64,000 nucleotides of DNA from JAUWKC01 sp035527845 (GCA_035527845.1 DATKZT010000086.1:1-64000); one strand, 5' to 3'. Positions 51,380 to 60,766 are shown, counted from the stretch's first letter. Translations and numbers: made by a program. Notes: generated from the sequence alone by a model not told the origin.

Positions 51380-52683
51380 AGATCATAGCGCTCGGACTCA
51401 ACCATAAGACGGCTCCGGTGGACGTTCGCGAGAAGCTCGCGTTCAACCCCGCCCAGACTATCAGAGCGCTTCGGCTGCTCAAAGACAAGTATAGGCAGGC
51501 GGAATTTGTCCTGTTATCAACGTGCAATCGTGTTGAGCTATACTGCGCCGGCGGCCGCACAGAAGGCGTCGAGCCGGAAAATTTGATAAAGTTCCTGGCG
51601 GAGTTTCACGACCTTCCTGCGCGGGACTTCGGCTACTTTTTGTATATTCACAGGGATGAGGAGGCCGTTGGACATTTGCTTACCGTGGCCTCCAGTCTCG
51701 ATAGCCTGGTTGTGGGTGAGGTGCAGATAATCAGTCAGGTAAAAGAGGCCTACAGACTTGCCTGCACGGCAAAGAGCACGGGCAAGGTCCTGAATCGCCT
51801 GTTTCACTGCGCGTTCGCCACCAGCAAGAAGGTCCATACAAATACCGCAATCGCCGGCGGAAGGGTCAGTGTCGCGGGTTTTGCAGTGGAGCTGGCTCGC
51901 CAGCTTTTTGCGAATATCGCTTCGGCAAAGGTTGTGGTGATAGGCGCAGGAGAGATGAGCGAATTGTTGGTGCGTCACCTTCTGCATGAGGGCTGTGAGA
52001 AGGTGACAATTGTCAACAGGTCCTATGAGCGAGGCCTTGAAAGGGCCCAACGTCTTGGCGTCGAGGCCCGAAAGTGGGAGGACCTTGAAGAGCAGCTAAT
52101 CGGCGCCAACATTGTCGTTGGCTCGGCCGGCGCCCAGGATTATCTGTTCAGTAAAGACGCCATCGCACAAATAATGACGCGTCGGCGACAGGCCGCGCTG
52201 CTTATCATCGACATTGCCGTGCCGCGAAACTTCGAACCGGCCGTCAATCAGATAGAGAACGTATATCTTTACAGCGTCGATGACCTTTCGGCGGTTGTCG
52301 AACAAAACCTCAAGGCCCGTGAAGCGGACATGGCGCAGGGCATGCACATCGTCCATGAGAGTGTCACCGAGTTCATGGATTGGTTCAGGGCGCGCGAGAT
52401 AGGTCCTCTCATAGGGCAGATGAAAGAGCAGTTTGCCCGAATAATGCAGGATGAGCTCGAGCGGTTCTTCGTCGGGACCAGGCAGGACGCTTCCTGCCGC
52501 GATGTTATGGAGCCGATGGTTAAGCGCATCGTCAATAAGCTGCTCCACTGCGTCATCAGCAACGTTAATGCCGTAGCAAAGGAGCACGGCCCGGCCGAGG
52601 CGGCAAAGCTGATAGATAGTATTGTCAGGCAGGCCGAAGAAATAGCCGCCGCGCCGGATAACGGCAGGAAGACCCAATCCTGA
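51376..52683 (+). CDS. hemA: Glutamyl-tRNA reductase
   Basis: A 435-aa first enzyme of tetrapyrrole synthesis by the C5 pathway; it reduces Glu-tRNA to glutamate-1-semialdehyde with NADPH. The start 'IIALGLNHKTAPVDVREKLA' and the catalytic Cys in 'VLLSTCNRVELY' are typical, with 'SLDSLVVGEVQIISQVKEAY' and the NADPH domain 'KVVVIGAGEMSELLVRHL' following. The C-terminal dimerisation helices are complete. The product is used by HemL (54213-55490). The start overlaps the hemX stop by four bases. Confidence 0.97.
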   Translation: MKIIALGLNHKTAPVDVREKLAFNPAQTIRALRLLKDKYRQAEFVLLSTCNRVELYCAGGRTEGVEPENLIKFLAEFHDLPARDFGYFLYIHRDEEAVGHLLTVASSLDSLVVGEVQIISQVKEAYRLACTAKSTGKVLNRLFHCAFATSKKVHTNTAIAGGRVSVAGFAVELARQLFANIASAKVVVIGAGEMSELLVRHLLHEGCEKVTIVNRSYERGLERAQRLGVEARKWEDLEEQLIGANIVVGSAGAQDYLFSKDAIAQIMTRRRQAALLIIDIAVPRNFEPAVNQIENVYLYSVDDLSAVVEQNLKAREADMAQGMHIVHESVTEFMDWFRAREIGPLIGQMKEQFARIMQDELERFFVGTRQDASCRDVMEPMVKRIVNKLLHCVISNVNAVAKEHGPAEAAKLIDSIVRQAEEIAAAPDNGRKTQS

Positions 52684-52731
52684 TGCAGCGGTTAGCATCT
52701 TCGACAACAGCCGCTTTTGGGGAATGGCTTT

Positions 52732-53982
52732 GTGATAAATATCAGTAAGCTCTATTGCGGTCAGGTCACGCCGGGCGACTGGATTCGCTACGGCAAAAAA
52801 GGCTCTGGCGAGCGAGAGGGTGACATTGTACCCCAAAAGGCCTCTGAACGACGGCCGATAGTCGTCTGGAATATCACGCGGGCGTGCAATCTGAAGTGCG
52901 TCCATTGCTACAACGACAGTGGAAGCACCAGAGCGGATGACGAGCTTTCAACGCAACAGGCCAAAGAAGTGCTGCGGGACATGGCTCAATTCGGCGTACC
53001 CTCGGTTTTGTTTTCCGGAGGCGAGCCTTTGATGAGACAGGACCTTTTCGAGCTGCTCGAATATGCCGGCCAACTCGGACTGCGCACAGTCATCTCGACC
53101 AACGGTACGCTTATAGCCTCCGACGTCGCAAAAAAGATAACCAGGTGCGGCGTTTCTTACGTCGGTATCAGCCTTGATGGGGTGGGACCGGTCAACGACA
53201 GGTTCAGAGGAGTGGAAGGCGCCTTTGAAAGGGCGGTAAGAGGAATAAAAAACTGCCAGGATGCGGGCGCTCGTATCGGGCTGAGGCTTACCTTAACGCA
53301 GAGGAATGTTCAGGACCTGGAAGCCCTGTTCGCCTTCTTCGAAAAAGAGGGAATTGAAAGGGCCTGTTTCTACCATCTGGTGCCCAGCGGTCGAGGTGGT
53401 GCCATCAGCGCCGAGGACCTTACTCACCTCCAAACCCGCGCGGCCGTCGAGACAATTCTGGCCAAGACCAGACAGTTCAAAGACGAAGGCAGGAAGACGG
53501 ATATTCTCACTGTTGACAATCATGTTGACGGCGTGTTTGTTTATCTGAAGCTGCTGGACGAGGACGCGGCGCGGGCCGATGCCGTCTGGAAGCTGCTCAC
53601 CTGGAATGGTGGGGGGCTTTACAGCAGCGGCGTTGGTATCGGATGTATCGATTTCCACGGAAAAGTCCACCCGGACCAGTTCTGGCGGCATTACGACCTC
53701 GGCGACGTGCGCCAAAGACCCTTCAGCAGTATCTGGATGGACACCACCGACCCGCTGCTGAAAGGCCTAAAGAGCCGTCGAGAGTACGTCAAGGGAAGAT
53801 GCCGGCTGTGTAAGTTCTTCGATGCCTGCGGCGGGAGCCTCAGGGTCCGGGCCGACCTGCATTTCGGCGATCCCTGGGCCCCGGAACCAGCCTGCTATTT
53901 AACAGATGAAGAAATAGGTCTGGATGCAGAAAAAAGTGCCGAATTGGCACGTATGGGGGAAGTTTTTCAGATGCCTCAATAG
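52732..53982 (+). CDS. ahbC: Radical SAM 12,18-didecarboxysiroheme deacetylase (AhbC)
   Basis: The GTG at 52732 gives 416 aa beginning 'MINISKLYCGQVTPGDWIRY', the characteristic AhbC start. The radical SAM cluster motif is 'CNLKCVHC' (in 'NITRACNLKCVHCY'), with 'SGGEPLMRQDLFELLEYA' and a C-terminal SPASM-like Cys group 'CRLCKFFDACGG'. AhbC removes acetate side chains from didecarboxysiroheme to give Fe-coproporphyrin III in siroheme-dependent heme synthesis. NirJ (heme d1) is the main alternative; AhbC is preferred for the N-terminus and the hemA/cobA-hemD context. AhbA/B/D are not in the window. Confidence 0.82.
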   Translation: MINISKLYCGQVTPGDWIRYGKKGSGEREGDIVPQKASERRPIVVWNITRACNLKCVHCYNDSGSTRADDELSTQQAKEVLRDMAQFGVPSVLFSGGEPLMRQDLFELLEYAGQLGLRTVISTNGTLIASDVAKKITRCGVSYVGISLDGVGPVNDRFRGVEGAFERAVRGIKNCQDAGARIGLRLTLTQRNVQDLEALFAFFEKEGIERACFYHLVPSGRGGAISAEDLTHLQTRAAVETILAKTRQFKDEGRKTDILTVDNHVDGVFVYLKLLDEDAARADAVWKLLTWNGGGLYSSGVGIGCIDFHGKVHPDQFWRHYDLGDVRQRPFSSIWMDTTDPLLKGLKSRREYVKGRCRLCKFFDACGGSLRVRADLHFGDPWAPEPACYLTDEEIGLDAEKSAELARMGEVFQMPQ

Positions 53983-54212
53983 CCTCGGCCACCTGCAGAA
54001 CAGCAGCCTGCGTCCGGTTGTCGGGCTGGAACTATCGTTGAAAGAAGCCGCACGGGCCCACCACGAAATCATAGAATCAAGTCATTGCTGAAAAATCGTG
54101 CTGATTCCTTAGAGCTTGTTAAGGCCGCTCAACTCGTTCAAGATCGATATGCATGTATCACCTGAATTACCTTGGCCGGAAATCACAGACTGAATTGTGC
54201 TGCCATGAACCA

Positions 54213-55490
54213 TCAAAAAGAAAGCCTGCGAACTGCCGCCATGGTTTTTTCGATGTGTTGTTCTGCGTGCTGCGTCGAAAGAAAACATGCTTCAAACTGT
54301 GACGGCGGCAGATAAACGCCGGCTTTCAGCATCGCATTGAAGTATTTGGCGTATCGCGTCGTATCCGACCTGGCGGCTGAATCGTAATCAGTCACCGGGC
54401 CCGGGTTGAAAAACACTGTGAACATCGAGCCCATCCGGTTGATGGTGTGCTCGACCCCCGCTTGCCTGAGCCTCTGGCCGATGCCGCAACAGAGATGCGC
54501 CGTCAGACAATTCAAACGTGCATACGGGTCTTGCTTCTTGAGTAACTTGAGCGTGGCGATTCCGGCAGCCACGCACACAGGATTTCCCGACAGAGTGCCA
54601 GCCTGATATATTTTGCCCTGTGGCGCCAGATTGTCCATAATTTCGGCCTTTCCGCCGCAAGCGCCGATGGGAAAGCCGCCGCCGATTATCTTGCCCAGAC
54701 AGGTGAGGTCCGCCTTCACGCCGAATAATTCCTGAACGCTTCCGTACCTGACCCTGAAACCGGTTATCACTTCGTCCAATATGAGTATGCTGCCGTTCTT
54801 CGAACACAGCTTCCTTATCGCCTCGAGAAAACCGCGCTTCGGCGGCACCACTCCCATATTACCCGCTATCGGCTCAACAATCACCGCCGCTATTTTGCGC
54901 TGGTATTTACGGAAAGCCCTTTTCAGCATTTCAATACTGTTGTAAGGCAGCAGTATAGTATGCTTCGTGAAGTCCCTCGGCACACCCGGACTGCTCGGCG
55001 CGCCGAAGGTCATCGCGCCGGAGCCCGCCTGTACGAGCAGGTGGTCAACGTGGCCGTGGTAACAGCCGATGAACTTGATGATTTTGTCCCGTCCCGTGCA
55101 GCCGCGCGCCAGCCGAACGGCCGTCATCACCGCCTCGGTGCCGGAGCTGACCAGACGCACCTTTTCCACAGAGTCAATCGCCTGAACAATCGTCTCTGCA
55201 AGCCGGATTTCAAGCTCCGTCGGTATCCCAAAGCTTGTGCCTTTGCCCATGACCTTTTTAACCTCTGCGAGCACCTGCCGATGCGCATGGCCCAGTATCA
55301 TCGGCCCCCACGAAAGACAATAGTCGATGTAGCGGTTGCCGTCGGCATCGTACAGGTACGCGCCTTTTGCTCTTTCGATAAAGATCGGTTTGCCGCCCAC
55401 GGCCTTGAACGCCCGAACGGGACTGTTCACTCCGCCGGGAATTACCTTGCACGCCTGCTGATATAATTTTGAGTTCTTCTTGTTAATCAT
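54213..55490 (-). CDS. hemL: Glutamate-1-semialdehyde 2,1-aminomutase
   Basis: A 425-aa PLP enzyme that makes 5-aminolevulinate from glutamate-1-semialdehyde, the product of HemA. The N-terminus 'VIPGGVNSPVRAFKAVGG' is diagnostic, 'IDYCLSWGPMILGHAH' follows, and the PLP Lys lies in 'TCLGKIIGGGFPIGACGG'. Length is normal. The ATG overlaps the stop of the cobA-hemD gene (ATGA), showing an operon. The gap 53983-54212 toward ahbC (convergent) holds nothing I recognise. Confidence 0.96.
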   Translation of the reverse strand: MINKKNSKLYQQACKVIPGGVNSPVRAFKAVGGKPIFIERAKGAYLYDADGNRYIDYCLSWGPMILGHAHRQVLAEVKKVMGKGTSFGIPTELEIRLAETIVQAIDSVEKVRLVSSGTEAVMTAVRLARGCTGRDKIIKFIGCYHGHVDHLLVQAGSGAMTFGAPSSPGVPRDFTKHTILLPYNSIEMLKRAFRKYQRKIAAVIVEPIAGNMGVVPPKRGFLEAIRKLCSKNGSILILDEVITGFRVRYGSVQELFGVKADLTCLGKIIGGGFPIGACGGKAEIMDNLAPQGKIYQAGTLSGNPVCVAAGIATLKLLKKQDPYARLNCLTAHLCCGIGQRLRQAGVEHTINRMGSMFTVFFNPGPVTDYDSAARSDTTRYAKYFNAMLKAGVYLPPSQFEACFLSTQHAEQHIEKTMAAVRRLSF

Positions 55491-56899
55491 TCCTTACTAC
55501 CTTCTGAGGGGTCGTCGGACTGTTCCAGGACTTCGGCGTTTATATTGTGCTTTTTCGCTTCCGCCAGCGAGGGCAGGCCGAGACAGTACGCCTTGATGTG
55601 CGTCGGCACAGCGCCGAACCTCTTTACGAAGGCCCGAATGGTCGAGCCGCTGGTGAACAGTATCCGGTCGATATGGTCGAAGTCGATCTCGCCGGGATCC
55701 ACCTCCACCGTCCTGTATATCGGCAGCCTCTCAACGACCGCCCCCATACGTAGCAGTCCATCAGGCAATTCGTTCGACACGATTTCAGATTGCGGCAGCA
55801 GCATCTTCTTGTCCTTCACGCCGATAGAACCAAATTCCTTCAGCATGCCGGTACTGGACTCGGTATCCGGACACATATCCGCAGCTATTCCAAATTCGGC
55901 AAGCCACTCGGCCGACGTCTTGCCGATAACCGCAACCCTGGCCGAGGAGAGAGCACGCGCATCGAGACCCATTGCCTGCAATCTCTCGAAAAAGAACTTG
56001 ATGCCATTGGCGCTGGTGAATGCTATCCAGTCAAATATGTTGAGACGCCCCAGGGCCGAGTCGGCGCAGCCATAGTCTTCGAGAGGGACGCAATCAATGA
56101 AAGGCCGGTGAACAATGTTACCGAGATGTTTGTACTTCTCGGGGTGCATTCCGAGAACAAGAATAGTCGGTTTCCTCTCAAACCATTTGAGCTTTTCCTG
56201 CAGCTCGACCACCCTGCCGACGATAAAAACAGCCGGCGTCTGGAGGTTCGCCTTATCAATTGTCTCAACGAAGTTCTCCAGAATCCCTGTGACAACTCTT
56301 TGGTTATAGCAGGTGCCGTTTTCAATGGCTGCGATTTTAGCTTCGCTCGGCCAGCCGGCATCCAGCAGTGAAGCAACGATCTTTCTGATGTTGGCTACAC
56401 CCATCAGAAAAATAATTGTGCCTGCTTTGGGTATTTCCAGCTGCTCGTCGCCTTTGCGATGTCCCGTCACTATCGCAACATTTGGCGTGTAGTCCCTGTG
56501 CGTCGGCGGTATGCCCGCGTAGGCCGGCGCCGCCAGCGCGCTGGTCACGCCGGGGACAACTTCGAAATCAACTCCGGCATCGGCGCAGGCCTCAGCTTCC
56601 TCGCCTCCCCGTCCAAAAAGAAACGGGTCGCCGCCCTTGAGCCTCACAACGACGCCGTTATTGTTTGCCTTTTCTATCAACAGCGCATTTATCTCAGGTT
56701 GCGGCATCGTGTGCCGGCTCGCAAACTTGCCCACAGATATTATTTCGGCCCCGCTCTTCGCCAAGCGCAGCAGTTCAGACGGTATCAGATGGTCGTGAAG
56801 AATGACATCGGCCCGGCTTATCAGCTTATAGCCCTTCAAAGTTATCAGCTCTGCGTCACCAGGACCTGCACCGACGAGATAAACCTTTCCTTGTGACAT
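55487..56899 (-). CDS. cobA-hemD: Fused uroporphyrinogen-III methyltransferase / uroporphyrinogen-III synthase
   Basis: A 470-aa two-domain enzyme. Residues 1-240 are CobA/SUMT: 'VYLVGAGPGDAELITLKGY', 'VVRLKGGDPFLFGRGGEEAE' and 'VPGVTSALAAPAYAGIPPTH'. Residues about 255-470 are HemD, with 'DWIAFTSANGIKFFFERLQA' and 'ILFTSGSTIRAFVKRFG'. The fusion makes uroporphyrinogen III and methylates it to precorrin-2, the branch point to siroheme. With AhbC this supports the siroheme-dependent heme route. HemB and HemC must be encoded elsewhere. Confidence 0.95.
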   Translation of the reverse strand: MSQGKVYLVGAGPGDAELITLKGYKLISRADVILHDHLIPSELLRLAKSGAEIISVGKFASRHTMPQPEINALLIEKANNNGVVVRLKGGDPFLFGRGGEEAEACADAGVDFEVVPGVTSALAAPAYAGIPPTHRDYTPNVAIVTGHRKGDEQLEIPKAGTIIFLMGVANIRKIVASLLDAGWPSEAKIAAIENGTCYNQRVVTGILENFVETIDKANLQTPAVFIVGRVVELQEKLKWFERKPTILVLGMHPEKYKHLGNIVHRPFIDCVPLEDYGCADSALGRLNIFDWIAFTSANGIKFFFERLQAMGLDARALSSARVAVIGKTSAEWLAEFGIAADMCPDTESSTGMLKEFGSIGVKDKKMLLPQSEIVSNELPDGLLRMGAVVERLPIYRTVEVDPGEIDFDHIDRILFTSGSTIRAFVKRFGAVPTHIKAYCLGLPSLAEAKKHNINAEVLEQSDDPSEGSKE

Positions 56900-57170
56900 G
56901 TCGCCTCACCAGAATAGAGATTTTCGAACAAACCCAAAAACATTTGTTTTTCTCACATTAGAAACTCCGTGCCAATGAGCCCGCTTGAATACGTGGCCCA
57001 CCGTTCGGCCCCTTACCTTTTTGTTCTTAAAATCCGGCAGCGCTTAACTATAGATGTTCCGCCATGCCGGCGTCAAGCACAAAGAAACTCATTCTGTTAA
57101 GGGGCGGTGCAAAGAGTCAACCGCCTGGACCTGCGGTGTTGCTTTTCTTAAGTCGGCCACCTTAATCACC

Positions 57171-57965
57171 TCACCGAGCGTAGCTGTGCAGACCCGCAAA
57201 CAACCTCGAAAGGTTCACCCAGAGCAGCGTTATCACAATAGCAACAAAGCCGACAACCGCCAGAAGGCTGTTAACACGGGCATGTTTTTTCCCGAACATA
57301 TATCGCCAATGAAAATATGCGACATATATTAGCCACGAGGCCAGCGACCACAGCTCTTTCGGGTCCCAGCCCCAGTAGTCGCCCCAGGCCAGCTTCCCCC
57401 ACCAGCTTCCCATGATCAGCCCCAGCGTAAGCAGCGGAAAACCGAAGCAAATCAGTCTGTACGTGCCTTCTTCATAGGGAACAAGGTGGCTCTGTTGGGA
57501 GTTGGTCTTTCCAATCAGTCCAGGAAATGCCTGAACGGTCGCCTTGGCCATTATCACGTAGGCCAGCAGGTACACCGCGACGTGCGGTCCGAACAGCCAG
57601 CACTGCAGAGCAGGCGGCAGCTTGCGCGCGGCAGCATCAAAAACAAAGCCCGGCGGCACCAGCAGTACAGCTCCAATCAGCATATCCGCCGCCTCGCCGC
57701 CAATGCGAAGTACTCTGCGCGAGAACACTGACAGCAGATAAACTAACATCGCCATGCCGAGAAAGATCTCGAACAGGTTTTGCAGCGGCACGTGACGAAC
57801 ACTGTACCAGCGGTAAGCAAAGGCAATCACGGCAACCACAAATCCGCTTTGGTAAATATACTCAGCCACCCTCTTTTTTCGCAGAATACCCGTCAAGAAG
57901 GCGACCAGATACGCCGCGATGGCTACGTATATCAGCAAACCCTGCACGCTAAACTTTATGGCCAT
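57171..57965 (-). CDS. ccsA: System II cytochrome c synthase subunit CcsA (ResC)
   Basis: The ATG at 57965 with GGAGGCAAA upstream gives 264 aa. About eight membrane helices and the heme-handling WWD signature 'WGDYWGWDPKELWSLASWLI' are present, along with candidate axial His residues in 'FGPHVAVYLLAYVIM' and 'YFHWRYMF'. With ResB it exports heme and attaches it to CxxCH sites of c-type cytochromes. Its start overlaps the resB end by 17 bases. The 270-bp gap to cobA-hemD has no recognised feature. Confidence 0.94.
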   Translation of the reverse strand: MAIKFSVQGLLIYVAIAAYLVAFLTGILRKKRVAEYIYQSGFVVAVIAFAYRWYSVRHVPLQNLFEIFLGMAMLVYLLSVFSRRVLRIGGEAADMLIGAVLLVPPGFVFDAAARKLPPALQCWLFGPHVAVYLLAYVIMAKATVQAFPGLIGKTNSQQSHLVPYEEGTYRLICFGFPLLTLGLIMGSWWGKLAWGDYWGWDPKELWSLASWLIYVAYFHWRYMFGKKHARVNSLLAVVGFVAIVITLLWVNLSRLFAGLHSYAR

Positions 57966-59022
57966 TTTGCCTCCTTGGCCCGCCATACTCCATCCATCGC
58001 TGCCTCGCGTGCCTCAGCCAGAAATGCCACAACAGCCCGAGGCTAAGCATCCAATACCCCCCGAAGACGGCATATAAACCGGAGTCGGAAGTCACCGAGA
58101 GAATGGTGTATTCTCCACCTGCCGAATCATAGGAATGTTGATAGAAGTGGTAGCCGCCATAGTGAAGCGGATGGTTCACTTCAATGGTTTTGCTGATGAC
58201 CTCGCGCCCGTCTTCCATAACCACGAGGTCACTATAAAAATCCTGTATTGCGCGCGGCCTGTCGGATACATAGCTCAACCGCAGATCATCCTGACTGTGG
58301 CTGAAGCCCGGAAAACGCTCGAATACGTAACGTCTGGAGCGCGTTCCATCGGGCCTCTCAATCTCAACCTCCACCGCGGGATTCACCACATCGGCCTCAT
58401 CGTCGGTCACTATCCTTTGCCCGTTCTCGATTCGAATCTTGAAATGCGTGAAGCTCTGAACAACCGTGATTTTGCCTTTACCCTCGCCCGCAGAAAACTG
58501 CTGCCCCGCACGAGCCGGAAACTCTAAATACCCCCCGTCTTCGGCCTCCAGCCTGATTAGTCCGACAGACGGCCCGTCCTCCGGATAGTACTCCAGACGA
58601 AAGTCCTTCAGGCTTATACTGAACGGCAGCTCGCCCAGAAATGTTCGGAGGTCTTCGCCCAACAAATGCCTTTCTGACTCGCCCTCGTAAATAACAAGAT
58701 AGCCTTTGGGAATCTTCTGTCTGCCGAGCAGCAGATTGGCGAGACGATGTCCCGATTCCGAACCCCACATTCCGCCGGCCAGCACCAAAACGCAACCCGC
58801 GTGGATCGAAAGCAGTCCCGGTTTGCGGATAAGCCCACGGTAGACCACAAGCCCTGCCAACAAAAGCGCCGACAGGACGCCCCAGTAAACCTTCAGAACT
58901 GTAGAGTTAAACAGGACCTTTGCTTGCGCCGCTCCACAAAAGGCCCCCACCACGCTCAGAAAGGCTAACAGGCAGATGGCTGCCAGGGCGGTCCACATCA
59001 TGATGCGAGCAAATTTGTACAC
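57949..59022 (-). CDS. resB: System II cytochrome c biogenesis protein ResB
   Basis: A 357-aa protein with helices near the N-terminus (about 9-30, 45-62, 70-88) and one near the C-terminus, enclosing a large exported domain. 'NHPLHYGGYHFYQHSYDS' is the ResB/Ccs1 hallmark. It works with CcsA (the next gene, overlapping) in cytochrome c maturation. The exported domain of about 230 residues is typical in size. The pair is divergent from the small membrane gene at 59097. Confidence 0.92.
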   Translation of the reverse strand: MYKFARIMMWTALAAICLLAFLSVVGAFCGAAQAKVLFNSTVLKVYWGVLSALLLAGLVVYRGLIRKPGLLSIHAGCVLVLAGGMWGSESGHRLANLLLGRQKIPKGYLVIYEGESERHLLGEDLRTFLGELPFSISLKDFRLEYYPEDGPSVGLIRLEAEDGGYLEFPARAGQQFSAGEGKGKITVVQSFTHFKIRIENGQRIVTDDEADVVNPAVEVEIERPDGTRSRRYVFERFPGFSHSQDDLRLSYVSDRPRAIQDFYSDLVVMEDGREVISKTIEVNHPLHYGGYHFYQHSYDSAGGEYTILSVTSDSGLYAVFGGYWMLSLGLLWHFWLRHARQRWMEYGGPRRQNGHKV

Positions 59023-59096
59023 GGCGCCCCCTGTTTCTCAATGACCCGTTCGTAGCCGATTGATCATAATACCGTATTATACCAAACCCAGGCGCC

Positions 59097-59354
59097 GTGC
59101 CAAGATTCCGCACCAGACTCATCAACGCCGTCTTCATCGTAATCATCACCGCCTCCGTTGTGATTTCAATCTTCACCGGCGACAGGCTCCGCCTGCTGAT
59201 GGTCGAGCTGCCCGCCATCACCCTCTCGGCAAAAATAATCTACCTCATTCACTGCCGGATGCGCGTAAACCACTGCGAGTTCTGGATCCTCTCCTCGCTC
59301 GAATGCCGCCTCACAGAAATTACAAAAATCATAAAGAAACTCAACAAAGACTGA
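59097..59354 (+). CDS. Small unknown membrane protein
   Basis: 85 aa from a GTG at 59097; a TATTAT hexamer (59075-59080) is 17 bases upstream, so the leader would be very short. A basic N-terminus is followed by one or two helices (about 9-27 and 38-52) and a Cys-containing segment 'HCRMRVNHCEFWILSSLECR' with three Cys. The composition looks like a true protein rather than an antisense shadow, but I do not recognise a family. Confidence 0.5.
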   Translation: MPRFRTRLINAVFIVIITASVVISIFTGDRLRLLMVELPAITLSAKIIYLIHCRMRVNHCEFWILSSLECRLTEITKIIKKLNKD

Positions 59355-59413
59355 CCACACTCCAAAACCGCACACCCCCACACGTCATTCCGACCAACGC
59401 GGAGGAATCTGTT

Positions 59414-59440
59414 AAAAAAAAACGCGACCCAACGCGTCGC
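59414..59440 (-). terminator. Intrinsic terminator for the gajA-gajB operon
   Basis: On the minus strand GCGAC (59436-59440), a 7-base loop and GTCGC (59424-59428) are followed by C-to-G and a run of nine T (59414-59422). It lies about 230 bases after the gajB stop with no gene between on that strand. Confidence 0.65.
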
Positions 59441-59557
59441 TTCCGCATCTCTTAGCCGCCGGCATTTATCCGCCTCGCTGTCTGGTGGACTGCCGGCGGT
59501 CCCCTTCGCCCCGCCCGTTTACCCGTCGCCGTCCCGGCGACGCACCTCTCATTCCCC

Positions 59558-59592
59558 ACTAAATACTGAATACTAACGACTGACCACTAATC
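59558..59592. repeat. Five tandem ACTRANN heptads
   Basis: ACTAAAT, ACTGAAT, ACTAACG, ACTGACC, ACTAATC in exact 7-base register. The array overlaps the stop of a 21-codon ORF. Too short and too regular for CRISPR. The remainder of 59355-59671 holds only the terminator, a GTCATTCCGACC repeat at 59387 and the small ORF. Confidence 0.7.
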
Positions 59593-59652
59593 CACCTTCG
59601 CATACTGATAATAAATCAAATCCTGTATCGTCTTGACGTCTCTATCCGGCAT
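59587..59652 (-). pseudogene. 21-codon ORF, probable truncated N-terminus of a small protein family
   Basis: Reads 'MPDRDVKTIQDLIYYQYAK' then stops. The motif KTIxDLIYYQYAK looks like the conserved start of a small-protein family I have seen beside mobile and restriction genes, but I cannot name it. The upstream GAAACCAGG could serve as a weak ribosome-binding site. It directly follows gajB on the same strand; the missing remainder suggests a broken gene. Confidence 0.3.
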
Positions 59653-59671
59653 CCTGGTTTCTCTTTTTTCC

Positions 59672-60766
59672 TTACGGCTCTCCCCGCACGGGCCATTCTC
59701 GGCATCCAACCCGACATTCTCCATCATACGCGAAAGCAACACTGTGTTTTGCCCTTGTTACAGCAACGTAGAACTTCTCCAAAGAGCCCTCGACATCACT
59801 TACATCACCACTTTTGAGGTATTTCCTTATCGGGCCGTGTGGAAGAATCAGAACCCGCTCATACTCCAGCCCTTTGGCACTCCCGAAATTCAGAGCTGGA
59901 TAGCCGTATGTGTGCGTAGTTCTCCTATCGTAGCGAAGAACAGCAGGTGAGAAACGTTCAATATACTCGTTAACGTAATTCTTGCACACCACGAAAATCC
60001 CATCATGACCAGTGCTAATCCTGTTATAGGATACTGCTTTTGCCATACCAGGCCACAAATTATCGGCAAATCCACAAATTATTTGGTTACATCTGTAGCT
60101 TCTTGCGTGATTCTCAATCTGGCAGAGATTTTTCCGTTCCCATTCGCGAATCAAATCCAGAACCCGCACGCCGCGGAATTGACTATACTTTGCTGCGTTA
60201 TTTGTAGTGTAAGTGCATTGTCTGGGATCTCCCACTACGAGCATTCGAATGCCCCTTTCCAGAAAGAGCTCTAATAGAGCTAGATCCCAACCACCCAAGT
60301 CTTGGAATTCATCAATAAAAATCTCATCATAAATATCAGACAATCTTTTGGTCACAAGCCCATTCGATTTCGCATCACAATCGATGACAAACCGTGAAAT
60401 CTTGTCCGAATATATCTCGTTACTGTCCCGAAAATAGTACCGGTCAGTATCAGAATAGCTTTCCCAATATGGCGAACGACCTTTTGTAAAATATACCGTC
60501 TTAACTCGTTGCTTTGGATAAACTGCCGCTTGATAGGGCCTTGCACACTCACGAAGTAGAAAGCAAAACCAGGTCAGTACGTCGATGCCCTTAGCAATTC
60601 CCCCATGCTTTTTGTAGAACTTCTTCCTGATTTCACTAATATTATTGTGGGTATAGGTAAGGATTGCGATCTTTTTCGCTGGCCGCGACAACGCTTCATC
60701 GACCAAGAAAGTTGTCTTGCCAGAACCTGCAGAAGCTATGACTATTTTGTTACCGTTGGATTGCAT
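59672..60766 (-). CDS. gajB: Gabija-type UvrD-like helicase GajB (compact)
   Basis: 364 aa from the ATG at 60766, which overlaps the end of gajA by 17 bases. Superfamily-1 helicase motifs: Walker A 'ASAGSGKTTFL' (11-21), motif II 'IDEFQD' (151-156), motif III 'VVGDPRQCTY' (177-186), motif V 'FGSAKGLEYERV' (294-305) and motif VI 'YVAVTRAK' (333-340). In Gabija, GajB senses DNA ends and works with the GajA nuclease against phage. The known Bacillus GajB is about 490 aa, so this form lacks one or more subdomains. All ATPase motifs are intact. Confidence 0.82.
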   Translation of the reverse strand: MQSNGNKIVIASAGSGKTTFLVDEALSRPAKKIAILTYTHNNISEIRKKFYKKHGGIAKGIDVLTWFCFLLRECARPYQAAVYPKQRVKTVYFTKGRSPYWESYSDTDRYYFRDSNEIYSDKISRFVIDCDAKSNGLVTKRLSDIYDEIFIDEFQDLGGWDLALLELFLERGIRMLVVGDPRQCTYTTNNAAKYSQFRGVRVLDLIREWERKNLCQIENHARSYRCNQIICGFADNLWPGMAKAVSYNRISTGHDGIFVVCKNYVNEYIERFSPAVLRYDRRTTHTYGYPALNFGSAKGLEYERVLILPHGPIRKYLKSGDVSDVEGSLEKFYVAVTRAKHSVAFAYDGECRVGCREWPVRGEP

